From IMG/VR virus record IMGVR_UViG_3300013137_000017, positions 1-64,000 of that record: a DNA stretch of 64,000 bases. One strand, 5' to 3'. Numbering within the stretch: position 1 is the first letter of the stretch; every line of letters starts with the position of its first letter. This stretch comes from a virus. Positions 49,557-58,206 of the stretch are shown piece after piece. Made by a program: the position numbers and the translations under genes. Below the pieces are notes generated by a model. The model saw nothing but the letters and a program-made list of their open reading frames with translations, was not told the DNA's origin and ran no database searches.

Positions 49557-51029
49557 CTATGATGGCCAGGAATATCCAAGATTACTTCCATACCACGCAT
49601 CGAGCAAGGCATCGAAAGCTGTATCGGCACTGAACCCTGTATCAGCAGCTTCAGCCATATACTGACCGCTGGTTGGATTATTTGCATCCCACAGGCTTGT
49701 CGCGAACAGGCCACTCTTAATATAAATATCGACCATGCTCTTATGGTTGTCTTCATGTGAAGCACCATGGATAGCACCTATTGAAGCGGTATATTCGATG
49801 TGTAGTTTGCAGTATGTTGCATCTTCAGTAGGCTGTACTATATACGTCATGTTGCTCAATGCACCAAGACCGGAATCATTAAGGAACAGGCGGAACACAT
49901 CATCGGCTGTAAGACGTGGAAACCGGCCAATAGGATGTCCCCATGTGGTATAGTTCAGCTTTACAATACCTGTCACGCCAAAACTTGCCCATGTAATATC
50001 AGTGATGTCGCCATTTCCATAGATCCATATTGTAGTAGCTGCAGTAAGACGCAGACAGGCATATGCTCCAAGAGAAGCTCCATCAGCATTGAATCCGGCA
50101 ACATACCCTGCAGGATCATGAGCGCCAGCCGTATAGCCATAAGCTGTACCATTGATATAGTATGTCAATGTACCTGCATCATTTGTAGCGGCGTCAAGAG
50201 CCTGAATGGTAAGTCCGCGGTTTGTAGCAAATCCACTGTCAAACTCAATCTCAAACTGACTGTTAACGTTTCTCGACGTAATCCATACTTCCCTTGTGAT
50301 ATTATCAATAGCATGTGCTCCGCCACCATCTTCAAGAGTAAAAATAAGTCCTGCATTGATAGATGTGATCAATACCTGTGTGGTAGATATCGCCATAGCA
50401 TAGAAATAATCATCAAAAGTAGTGTCTGCATTCAGGTCATTGACAGCCCCTGCAATAGTAGCATCATTTGTAAGTGTGACTGTCACGATTAGCGTTCCGG
50501 ATGAATTATAAAGCGAAACTGCTTCGTCTCCATTGGTTCCGGTTGTGAATGTATAGATCCTTCTTGCGTCCGCAAATCCACCTAACGCCGTTGTATCATC
50601 CATGATCTGGTTGATGATGTCGGTCTCGATGATAACTTTGTCTGAATCAGCAAGGAATCCACCTGAAGGAGTCTGTATGCTTTCTAAAACGCCACCATAC
50701 AACCGGCTGTCCGGATAATAGTCTGCGTTCATCACTCCCGGCTCACGAACAATCTCTTTCAGGGTAATGCCATATTCATAATTACAATCTTCGCATGGTG
50801 CAGGAGCAAGGATCGTCAATGCACGGCTTTTCAACTGACCTGCCTGTGTACAGGACTTCCTGATGGTTGTACTTCCGGAAACAAACGGAATATCAATGCC
50901 ATGTTTCTTTAAAGAAAGATGGCGTACCGTCGCAGAGGTATCAGGATCTGTATCTGTCCACATTGCGATCTCTGCTGCTGACAGCGTGTTTATTAGAATA
51001 CGCTGTGTAGGAAAATTTAAGTTTTGCAT
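49557..51029 (-). CDS. Structural virion protein, 490 aa
   Basis: This 490-residue beta-rich protein is high in T, S, A, D and G. A Cys pair (PCEDCNYEYGITL) near residue 80 and long strand-turn segments resemble capsid auxiliary, tail-tube or appendage proteins. It lies between a connector candidate and the terminator at 49503. The composition supports a virion component, and the exact role is unknown. Confidence 0.55.
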   Translation of the reverse strand: MQNLNFPTQRILINTLSAAEIAMWTDTDPDTSATVRHLSLKKHGIDIPFVSGSTTIRKSCTQAGQLKSRALTILAPAPCEDCNYEYGITLKEIVREPGVMNADYYPDSRLYGGVLESIQTPSGGFLADSDKVIIETDIINQIMDDTTALGGFADARRIYTFTTGTNGDEAVSLYNSSGTLIVTVTLTNDATIAGAVNDLNADTTFDDYFYAMAISTTQVLITSINAGLIFTLEDGGGAHAIDNITREVWITSRNVNSQFEIEFDSGFATNRGLTIQALDAATNDAGTLTYYINGTAYGYTAGAHDPAGYVAGFNADGASLGAYACLRLTAATTIWIYGNGDITDITWASFGVTGIVKLNYTTWGHPIGRFPRLTADDVFRLFLNDSGLGALSNMTYIVQPTEDATYCKLHIEYTASIGAIHGASHEDNHKSMVDIYIKSGLFATSLWDANNPTSGQYMAEAADTGFSADTAFDALLDAWYGSNLGYSWPS

Positions 51030-51052
51030 AATATTAGATTTTTAGGGTTAAA

Positions 51053-51820
51053 TTATATGTTTTGCGATCTTATCATAACTTCTTGCAAATACGACTTATA
51101 CCTGGGGTTTAAAACCCTTTCAAGATATATTCTGACCGCATTCTCAACTATTTCTTTATTTATTATCGGGTTAAATTCCGAATCCACACATTCTGCAGTA
51201 GTTTCAGAGAATGTGATAAGTTTTGGATACCGGATATATTCAAGTACCATACAAGTAACATCTGCTTCGGAATTAAGTTTTATCTTATCCTGCAGATATT
51301 CAAAGTACAGTTTGGCAGATGATGGTTTTCGGAATGGATTGCCAGAGAGCATGAGTTTTCTGTCGGTTCTCCATATCCTTGCCCAAGTAACCACGTTATC
51401 AACAATAAATCCAGCATTAAGTCCATGCATGTACAATGGATAGTTTGATGCAGATATTATTCCTGTTGTTGATCCGGAATCTGTTTCTTCAGATTCGTTA
51501 CAATTTGGAATACTGGATGCATACAGTATGGAATCGTTTCCTGTAATAGAATACAAGGATGGAACGATAAACATTCCATCCGTGCTTATTCGTATCATGT
51601 GAAGCAAAACTCCATCTGTTGTCACAACAAGTTTTTCCAGATCATCGATCCGTTTCTGATTGAATTCTTTTGTCGGAAGTTTTGACTTGACCATATCAAT
51701 ACAAGCATCATTGATGATCCTGTTAAAATAGGCTGGTTTAATCACCGTTGTTGAGGTTTTCCGGACTCCATCCAGAAACGCCTTAAACATATCTTCCGCT
51801 GAAAGAATTACAACACTCAT
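51053..51820 (-). CDS. Head-tail connector candidate, 255 aa
   Basis: This 255-residue protein opens with a long helical segment (FKAFLDGVRKTSTTVIKPAYFNRIINDACIDMV), which resembles portal-adaptor proteins of podoviruses. A beta region follows (GVLLHMIRISTDGMFIVPSLY), then a helical C-terminus. It overlaps the upstream gene by four bases (ATGA). The connector role is inferred from this layout and the place between capsid and neck genes. Confidence 0.55.
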   Translation of the reverse strand: MSVVILSAEDMFKAFLDGVRKTSTTVIKPAYFNRIINDACIDMVKSKLPTKEFNQKRIDDLEKLVVTTDGVLLHMIRISTDGMFIVPSLYSITGNDSILYASSIPNCNESEETDSGSTTGIISASNYPLYMHGLNAGFIVDNVVTWARIWRTDRKLMLSGNPFRKPSSAKLYFEYLQDKIKLNSEADVTCMVLEYIRYPKLITFSETTAECVDSEFNPIINKEIVENAVRIYLERVLNPRYKSYLQEVMIRSQNI

Positions 51821-52746
51821 ACAGGTTCAATTATTCTGGATTCTTGCTTTTCAATTTGTCTTCCCCAATTCGTTACAAGACTTGCGTTATTTGTATTCGA
51901 CACAAATGCTTTCACGGCTTCCAGGTTAGCACCGACAAAAGTATCTCCGGCATAGAATTCTGTTCCGTTAAGCCTCTCGATGATTTTATATTTCATGAGT
52001 TTCAGGCAAAACATTATAAGATCGGAATCTTTCTCCTTCAATTTCAGTACTGTCTTTGGATATTCGTGGCAAGCTGTAAGCACATTCTCTTTGAGACGTG
52101 TTTCAGTCAGGACATCAGGATCGACATCATATCCAGATTGCTCGAAGTTGAGCATCAGTATGACATCTTTCCATCTCTCCATGGAAGCACTGCTGCGTAC
52201 AAACTTTTCAGCTTCATATTGAAGGTCTAAAGAACTTACAAGTTCTGCCGCTTCCAATTCGCGATCTTCTATGTAAAAGAAATGCTTTCCTTTCATAAAC
52301 ACATCTTTTCTCGGAGCTACAATATCTTGTGCAGCCGTAGTGGAGAATAGGATAAAATCCGCAGCATCCTGCGGATTTAGATAGGTATAATCTGACGGGT
52401 CTGCAGTATTTACTTCACGATCAAGAACAAATGTTCGATTATGACGTATAGGGAAAAAATCAAACGGATTATGGATAATCGGATTATCTCCCATGTGCAG
52501 GGCTTTAAGGTCAGATGCAGAGAGCTCCTTCTTTCTTGTCATCTTTTCTTCTGACAGGACATGTTCCTGACCAGTGATGTATCTTTTGGAAGAAGCACTC
52601 TGCGGAATTGTATACAGATATGGTGTTAACACATACTTTGGGTCGATAGCAAGAATCTTCTTCTTCTCCCTTACTATCATTCTTGCCGGTTCTTTTGTCC
52701 TGACTCCAACTGTCTGGTCTTCCGGTACTTTTTTTACTGGAGGCAT
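51817..52746 (-). CDS. Capsid-proximal structural protein, 309 aa
   Basis: This 309-residue protein follows the major capsid gene. Its N-terminal 80 residues are lysine-rich and low in complexity, then a mixed alpha/beta middle includes the PFDFFPIRHNRTFVLDREVNT and FFYIEDRELEAAELV segments, and the last third is helical. Such proteins are often head-completion or capsid-decoration factors. No family is recognised. Confidence 0.5.
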   Translation of the reverse strand: MPPVKKVPEDQTVGVRTKEPARMIVREKKKILAIDPKYVLTPYLYTIPQSASSKRYITGQEHVLSEEKMTRKKELSASDLKALHMGDNPIIHNPFDFFPIRHNRTFVLDREVNTADPSDYTYLNPQDAADFILFSTTAAQDIVAPRKDVFMKGKHFFYIEDRELEAAELVSSLDLQYEAEKFVRSSASMERWKDVILMLNFEQSGYDVDPDVLTETRLKENVLTACHEYPKTVLKLKEKDSDLIMFCLKLMKYKIIERLNGTEFYAGDTFVGANLEAVKAFVSNTNNASLVTNWGRQIEKQESRIIEPV

Positions 52747-52774
52747 ACTGTTTTCTTTTTTATGTTAATACTAA

Positions 52775-54238
52775 TTAAGCTGCGTATGGCATAAAACAAC
52801 GATAGATCTGAGACCTTGTTATAATTCCATTCTGCCACAGATAATGTTTACTTGTTCCATCAACACTTGATGACATATCATCTCCACCTTCATCAATACC
52901 GGCGAGTGATCCCATACGAGGCGGGCGAAGTTGAACAAGTTCTACTGAAGGATCACCTGAGATAGACGGGCCAAGAGGCATCACGATAGTATCCCATGAT
53001 CCTTTGGGTTTACCATTTGTCAGGTATTTCTGCGGACGGTCTTTTGAACTCATCCAGCCATAGACTCGTGGGATCAGACGATAACCCATCCATTCAAAAT
53101 AGGCATAGTCCATATTCACTCCCTTATCGGATCCACTTCCTTCGACGTTATTGTTCATGGTCATAAATCCGTTTGTCTGCATCATCTTATAGAATGACAT
53201 GATAGAGGCCTTGCCACCGGCAATGATAGCTTCTTTCTTTCCATCTTTTCCAACACGGATATCGAGATCTTCTATCAGACTTTCTGTAAATTTCATCGTC
53301 CAGCCTTCCGTTGTAAATGGCCGTTCAATAGCTCCATCGCCACCATAGATAAGTCCTGAACCCATCATGATCTCCCTGTTATTACCATCGCGCATCAAAA
53401 CCTGTCCGTCAATGGTAACGGTGCTTTGTCCGAATACGATAGAATATTCATTATACTGAACTGCTCTTTTAAGCATTTCATCTTCAGCATAACTGATATA
53501 GCCACGTGCCGTACCACCACTGGAGTTGGCATATTGATACCAATTCTTTGTGGTGTTCATTGCTGCAGCCGTACCGGAATAGGACATCTTGACTCTTTGT
53601 AATGTCATATACGAATGTCCCCATCCGTCGAAAGCATATTTCTCCGAACCGGTCTCTGAGAAGTCGTGTTCGTATGGAGCCATGACTGGGGTAGCTTCTG
53701 CACCATCAGCCAGGAGAGCCGTATCAACATAGGCATCAAGGCTATTTGTGATCAGTTTTACTTCATAGCGATATAACCCTCCATATTCTTTTGGTTCTTC
53801 CTGTTTATAAGCATATAAGAGAGTTCTGTTGTCGTTCAACTCAAGTGCTTCTTTTGGTCGAAGCCAGTTGTTGTCAAGGTAGATATAAAACGGGGTCTGC
53901 CGTTTCCCAGGTAATGTAGGATATGCTGAACTTGAAAAGGCAACACCTGTTTCATTAAGGGCAAATTTACATTTCCTCTTATGCGAGGATTGAATAGCAT
54001 ACATTACGTGATTCGATCCGACGGTACGGAATTTTGAATTCCAGGTTCCTTCGCGTAGTCCTTTGGTAAAGTATCCTTTTTCTGCTAAGATTGAGGATAT
54101 TGGTGCGAAGTCTTCTTCATTATATGCCTGATATACACGTGGAAGGATATCGACATTTGCGATAGCGGCGCGCGTAAGCGAATAGGATGATAAACTTTCA
54201 CCTACGATATCCGCTGGTTGTCCGGGTAATAGTCTCAT
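52775..54238 (-). CDS. Major capsid protein
   Basis: This 487-residue protein lies directly after the scaffold candidate in the order portal, scaffold, capsid. It has the mixed alpha/beta sequence expected of HK97-fold capsid subunits, with conserved-looking blocks such as FVDTALLADGA-like and MKFTESLIEDLDIRVG. The length agrees with crAss-like capsid proteins (about 490 residues). No cleavage site is obvious. The ID is inferred from order, size and composition. Confidence 0.75.
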   Translation of the reverse strand: MRLLPGQPADIVGESLSSYSLTRAAIANVDILPRVYQAYNEEDFAPISSILAEKGYFTKGLREGTWNSKFRTVGSNHVMYAIQSSHKRKCKFALNETGVAFSSSAYPTLPGKRQTPFYIYLDNNWLRPKEALELNDNRTLLYAYKQEEPKEYGGLYRYEVKLITNSLDAYVDTALLADGAEATPVMAPYEHDFSETGSEKYAFDGWGHSYMTLQRVKMSYSGTAAAMNTTKNWYQYANSSGGTARGYISYAEDEMLKRAVQYNEYSIVFGQSTVTIDGQVLMRDGNNREIMMGSGLIYGGDGAIERPFTTEGWTMKFTESLIEDLDIRVGKDGKKEAIIAGGKASIMSFYKMMQTNGFMTMNNNVEGSGSDKGVNMDYAYFEWMGYRLIPRVYGWMSSKDRPQKYLTNGKPKGSWDTIVMPLGPSISGDPSVELVQLRPPRMGSLAGIDEGGDDMSSSVDGTSKHYLWQNGIITRSQIYRCFMPYAA

Positions 54239-54282
54239 GTTTTCTCTTTTTTGAGAGTTAATAATTTGTTTATCAGCCAGTA

Positions 54283-55308
54283 TTAAACCATATCGTCAAT
54301 ACTTTGTGCGACACTGAATACATGTCCACCTCTCTTGGGCTTTGAATTTAGATCTAATCCGTTAAGCAATTCTTCCTTAAAATCTTCCTTATAGGATGAA
54401 AGATGTGCTTTAACTTTCTCATTTCTCAACAGGCTATAAGCCAGGATAACATCGCGGAAATTGCTATCATCCTCATTTATGAAATCAATAAAATATGGTC
54501 TTCCGGTTTTTGGGTTCAATTGGCTCCATGCAGTAAACATTTTTGAGAATTCATCTTTTGTGTCTTGGTCAAGAGGCACTCCTCCAAACTCTTTCATCTC
54601 CTTTACTGCTTCGAGCATCGTATTTGCAGACTCTACTCTTGCTTTATTTGCTGCAACGATTTTGTCGGTATATTCTTTTGCACGATTATCCTGAAAAGAT
54701 TGCATCTTCGATGATTCCATTTGTTTTTTCTGAGTCTTTGCATTTCTCCACATCATCTCTTTTTCAATCTTGTTCAGTTTATTGAGATATTCATCAATAT
54801 CTGCATCTTCAAAGGTACGTTTTCCGGTTTCATCAACTTCTTCCTGGTACATTTTTTTTAATCCGGCATTGGCATCAAGGTTAAAATATCCCTGATCTTG
54901 TACAAAAGAGTTAAGTAGTTCCTGTCTTTTGTCGGCAGGTGTTAATAAATATTTCTGAATAAACGGATCATTCTCACCAGGAAATTCCGTATTATCAATG
55001 ATAAGTTTCCTGATGGCTTTAACTTCATCCATCTGATCACCGAATTTACCTGTCTTATACTCGGAAGGGATTTCAATACCATCCTTCTCAAATTGATCCC
55101 ATATCTTCTGGTATTCAAATTTGAATACGTCTGGAGTAGTTGCCGGCTTTGGTTCAGCCGCTGGTACAGTCGCTGGTGGTGGTTCCGTTTGTTGTACGGT
55201 TGGTTTTACACTTGCTCCTAATGCTTCTGCCATCGGACTATCCGGTGGAGGCACGACAGGCGATCCACTTCCATCGCCCGGACTTAACTTTAAGTTTTTT
55301 CTAAACAT
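54283..55308 (-). CDS. Scaffold-like capsid assembly protein
   Basis: This 341-residue protein begins with a proline- and alanine-rich disordered segment (residues about 10-55) and continues as a charged helical, coiled-coil-like body with many K, E, D and Q, the typical composition of phage scaffolding proteins. It is directly upstream of the major capsid gene and has its own promoter at 55329-55360, supporting a role in shell assembly. No protease motif is seen. Confidence 0.65.
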   Translation of the reverse strand: MFRKNLKLSPGDGSGSPVVPPPDSPMAEALGASVKPTVQQTEPPPATVPAAEPKPATTPDVFKFEYQKIWDQFEKDGIEIPSEYKTGKFGDQMDEVKAIRKLIIDNTEFPGENDPFIQKYLLTPADKRQELLNSFVQDQGYFNLDANAGLKKMYQEEVDETGKRTFEDADIDEYLNKLNKIEKEMMWRNAKTQKKQMESSKMQSFQDNRAKEYTDKIVAANKARVESANTMLEAVKEMKEFGGVPLDQDTKDEFSKMFTAWSQLNPKTGRPYFIDFINEDDSNFRDVILAYSLLRNEKVKAHLSSYKEDFKEELLNGLDLNSKPKRGGHVFSVAQSIDDMV

Positions 55309-55328
55309 AATTTTCTCTGTTTGATTAA

Positions 55329-55360
55329 CAAAAATACAATTATTTAATGGTTGTTGTCAA
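55329..55360 (-). promoter_or_regulatory. Late promoter before scaffold and capsid genes
   Basis: On the minus strand TTGACA (55360-55355) is followed after 18 bases by TATTTTTG (55336-55329), a TAnnTTTG match. The spacing equals that at 17525-17556. The -33 element lies inside the end of the 65-residue gene. Transcription would start about ten bases before ATG 55308. Confidence 0.6.
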
Positions 55361-55541
55361 TAGCTTTTGTTGAATAATCATCAAGTTTCAAAGCTCTGCG
55401 TCTTAATTTCTCCCTTTCTCTGTGTATTAATAACCTTCCTTGGCACAAAAGAGCTTTAATACATTCTTTTGATAATTCATTTTTTTTCCCTTCCAGAATG
55501 TCTATTAAATTTTCAAGATATTTATCATCTACTTCTATCAT
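55344..55541 (-). CDS. Small protein after portal, 65 aa
   Basis: This 65-residue helical, basic protein starts at ATG 55541, overlapping the portal stop by four bases (ATGA). It contains an ECIKALLCQGRLLIHREREKL helix with two cysteines. It is probably co-translated with portal and may be a small assembly factor. No family is recognised. Confidence 0.6.
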   Translation of the reverse strand: MIEVDDKYLENLIDILEGKKNELSKECIKALLCQGRLLIHREREKLRRRALKLDDYSTKAIDNNH

Positions 55542-58204
55542 CTATCAGAAGCATGTTCCTTTACCATTTTTTTTGCTTTTACTTCTTCGACTCCAATTTT
55601 CTTAAGTTCCACCTGATGTCCTTTATCCTCAGAATTTTTATTCAACCCAATCTGTATTGCTTGCAGTTGCGTCTGGATAAGTTGAAGTTTCGCATTAATA
55701 TTTGTCGCCCGTTCATTAGAACGTATTACATTATCCTCACTTTCTTTCTCATTTACAAGTTCCATTGTTCTCAGATAGTTATCTGACTGGAGTGTTGCCT
55801 GATCCAAAGCGAGTTTCTTTTCATCGATTTTCTTTTCCCATGTCTGGATATATTCGTCGAATTCATTTTTACGTTGTTCAAGTTTTGCGTTAAAGACTTC
55901 AAGTTCTTCTCTTTGTGCATTGATAGCTTTATCTATCTGTATCTGGAGTTCCGCTTTTTTCTGTTCAATGGCCATCAATTGTTCTCCTTTTGCATTTTCG
56001 GCTTCAGCGGCAAGGCGTTGTGCTTCACGTGCAAAATATTCATTCTCTTTTTCAAGTTCTTTCATTGTATCAAGAGAGTACAGCGACATGAAATCTCTGA
56101 ATGGCATCTGACCTGATTTATAATTTTGAAGAGCAATCTGTTTAATCTCCGAGATAGACCTGTCATGTTTTGTTGTTGTCAAAAGGTTGATTTGATAATC
56201 AGACATATCGATTGTATTTGCTGGTATGTTGATTACTTCTTCATCGCCTTTTTCATTCATATATGAAACGATGCTGTCCTGACTCCAAAGATATTGTCTG
56301 GCAATATTCGCTGCCATGCTCAATGCTCTGCGTTCAACTTCATCATGTTGTGCATACAGTATCTCGGTTATGAGTAAGGTGCTTTGCTGAGAAAGCTGGA
56401 ATGTTCCTACTTGGTCGGAATTTACTGTCTGTCCCATCGCCTGTCGTGTGATACCCATAATCAGTCCCATCTGTGTATCGAGATTCTCAAGGATTCTGTC
56501 AAAATACTGAACAGAAGAGGAGAGGCTTTCATCAAGCATCTGGAACTGGTTGAATGTAGGATTCACTGTTCCTATATTTGATTTACGTGTCTGTATCCAT
56601 GCAGTACCCATCTTCTTCATGTATCTCCATTCATCATCGGACATTCCTTCCGGTTTCTGAATTTTATCCATGAGGGTAACTTTTGTTCCGGCGACAGCAA
56701 GCATCAGCTCCCTGTGATAACTTACTATATTGATAAGACGTTGGATATCTCTTGTTGCCCAGATAAGAGAGTATGGTTGGTGTGTAATATTATTGTATGT
56801 CGGGCCGACGATAGGAAGAAATGTCTTTGATTTTCTATCAACAGGTCTGGGTTGAATAGGATCTTTTTCGGAAAGATATATTCTATCAGCAATGATAACG
56901 CCTTTATATCTGTCATAAATTATTCTTTTCTCCAGTCGACCGCCATTGCGTGAATCATATGTTATGGTATCATCTGAATTATATCTTTGTTTAGTATCAT
57001 CCCGATTGATCCAGTGACCGTTTTTATAGTAAAAGTTTTTTTCATCTATGGGTGTTTTTTCATCTTTGATAAAGTTTGTAAAATATTTTCCTGGTCTGTA
57101 CTTATTTGGAGTTTGGACAGCACGTACCGTTCGTTCAGCAACCCACCAAAGTCTTTTTACCACTACTCCTTCACCTTGTTCAATAGCTCCTGATGACACT
57201 GGAAAATTCCCTAAGTCAACAGCATTTCCGTCTTCATCCATGACAAAGTTATTCGGGCGATTTAATGATGATCCTCCGGAAGAACTCTCACGAATTATAT
57301 TCTTTTGATTTGCACTTAACTTATCATCAAATTCATAAATGATGTCTTCCGGTGTTTTACGTTCCATAAATCCTGCCCAGTCAAGATCTTGCACCCAGAG
57401 GACATCATCTGCAAGCTGATAGAAGACATTATGAGGTGGAATTGATTTATAGGTAAGGCATACATCTCCAGGACGATAGTCAACAAAATAGAACTCTTTG
57501 CCTGTAACGATCTTATTTATCATATTCTGCAAAGAGATGAGTTTCATGTCGAGTTCATCGTAATAGGCTTTCATCGTTTTCTGTGCCAGCTCTTCAACAA
57601 AATCGCGGGCGGTATAAAGCCGATATTTTTCAATATCGCGAATGTTATCCTGTGTATATATCTTCTGGCTTATCAAAGACTCCTGTATCGAATCCAACTG
57701 ATGTGTGATTTGCGGGATGATTGCCTTTGCCTGTTGTATCTGTGCAAGTTCCTGTTCATTTTGCGGATTACGTTGTGTCATCTCCATGATCTGCTGCTTC
57801 TGTTGTTCTATCTGTTGCACTTTAGCAAGAATAGAATGCGCTTTTGCCCGAAACCGTATCTCATGTTGATCAAGATAGAACTGTGTCGTATCTTCATACT
57901 TTCGTTTAAGAGATTTTTTATCAGTTGCTGTCATCGAGAACTGAAATGTTCTCTCGTATTGTCTTGATACAAGCCAGTCAACATATGGTCGTTGTTTCGG
58001 TATATGTCTGACTTTTGCAGGAAGGGTATATTTCCCGAATTTTCGCAGGTAATCATAATCTTTTTCGCTGAACATATTATTATATAAGTTCCAGCATGAA
58101 AGATCATTCTCCCTGTTTATTGAATTTGAAACTGCTGCCAGTTTCTCCAGGATTTTATTTCTTCCTTCGGCTGTTTTACTTAATGTGTTTATGTCAAGGT
58201 TCAT
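55538..58204 (-). CDS. Portal protein
   Basis: This 888-residue protein lies between large terminase and scaffold. Its middle contains the portal-like mixed core, including PGDVCLTYKSIPPHNVFYQLADDV and repeated hydrophobic strands. The last 200 residues are a long K/E/Q-rich coiled coil, as expected for the barrel. Size and order fit crAss-like portal proteins. Portals form the ring through which DNA enters and leaves the head. Confidence 0.8.
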   Translation of the reverse strand: MNLDINTLSKTAEGRNKILEKLAAVSNSINRENDLSCWNLYNNMFSEKDYDYLRKFGKYTLPAKVRHIPKQRPYVDWLVSRQYERTFQFSMTATDKKSLKRKYEDTTQFYLDQHEIRFRAKAHSILAKVQQIEQQKQQIMEMTQRNPQNEQELAQIQQAKAIIPQITHQLDSIQESLISQKIYTQDNIRDIEKYRLYTARDFVEELAQKTMKAYYDELDMKLISLQNMINKIVTGKEFYFVDYRPGDVCLTYKSIPPHNVFYQLADDVLWVQDLDWAGFMERKTPEDIIYEFDDKLSANQKNIIRESSSGGSSLNRPNNFVMDEDGNAVDLGNFPVSSGAIEQGEGVVVKRLWWVAERTVRAVQTPNKYRPGKYFTNFIKDEKTPIDEKNFYYKNGHWINRDDTKQRYNSDDTITYDSRNGGRLEKRIIYDRYKGVIIADRIYLSEKDPIQPRPVDRKSKTFLPIVGPTYNNITHQPYSLIWATRDIQRLINIVSYHRELMLAVAGTKVTLMDKIQKPEGMSDDEWRYMKKMGTAWIQTRKSNIGTVNPTFNQFQMLDESLSSSVQYFDRILENLDTQMGLIMGITRQAMGQTVNSDQVGTFQLSQQSTLLITEILYAQHDEVERRALSMAANIARQYLWSQDSIVSYMNEKGDEEVINIPANTIDMSDYQINLLTTTKHDRSISEIKQIALQNYKSGQMPFRDFMSLYSLDTMKELEKENEYFAREAQRLAAEAENAKGEQLMAIEQKKAELQIQIDKAINAQREELEVFNAKLEQRKNEFDEYIQTWEKKIDEKKLALDQATLQSDNYLRTMELVNEKESEDNVIRSNERATNINAKLQLIQTQLQAIQIGLNKNSEDKGHQVELKKIGVEEVKAKKMVKEHASDR

Positions 58205-58206
58205 CG

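Noticed and set aside
54239-54260. TCTC-T6-GAGA hairpin before the capsid gene as a terminator
   Set aside because: The stem is only three to four pairs, too weak to stop transcription. It is more likely part of the ribosome-binding leader.
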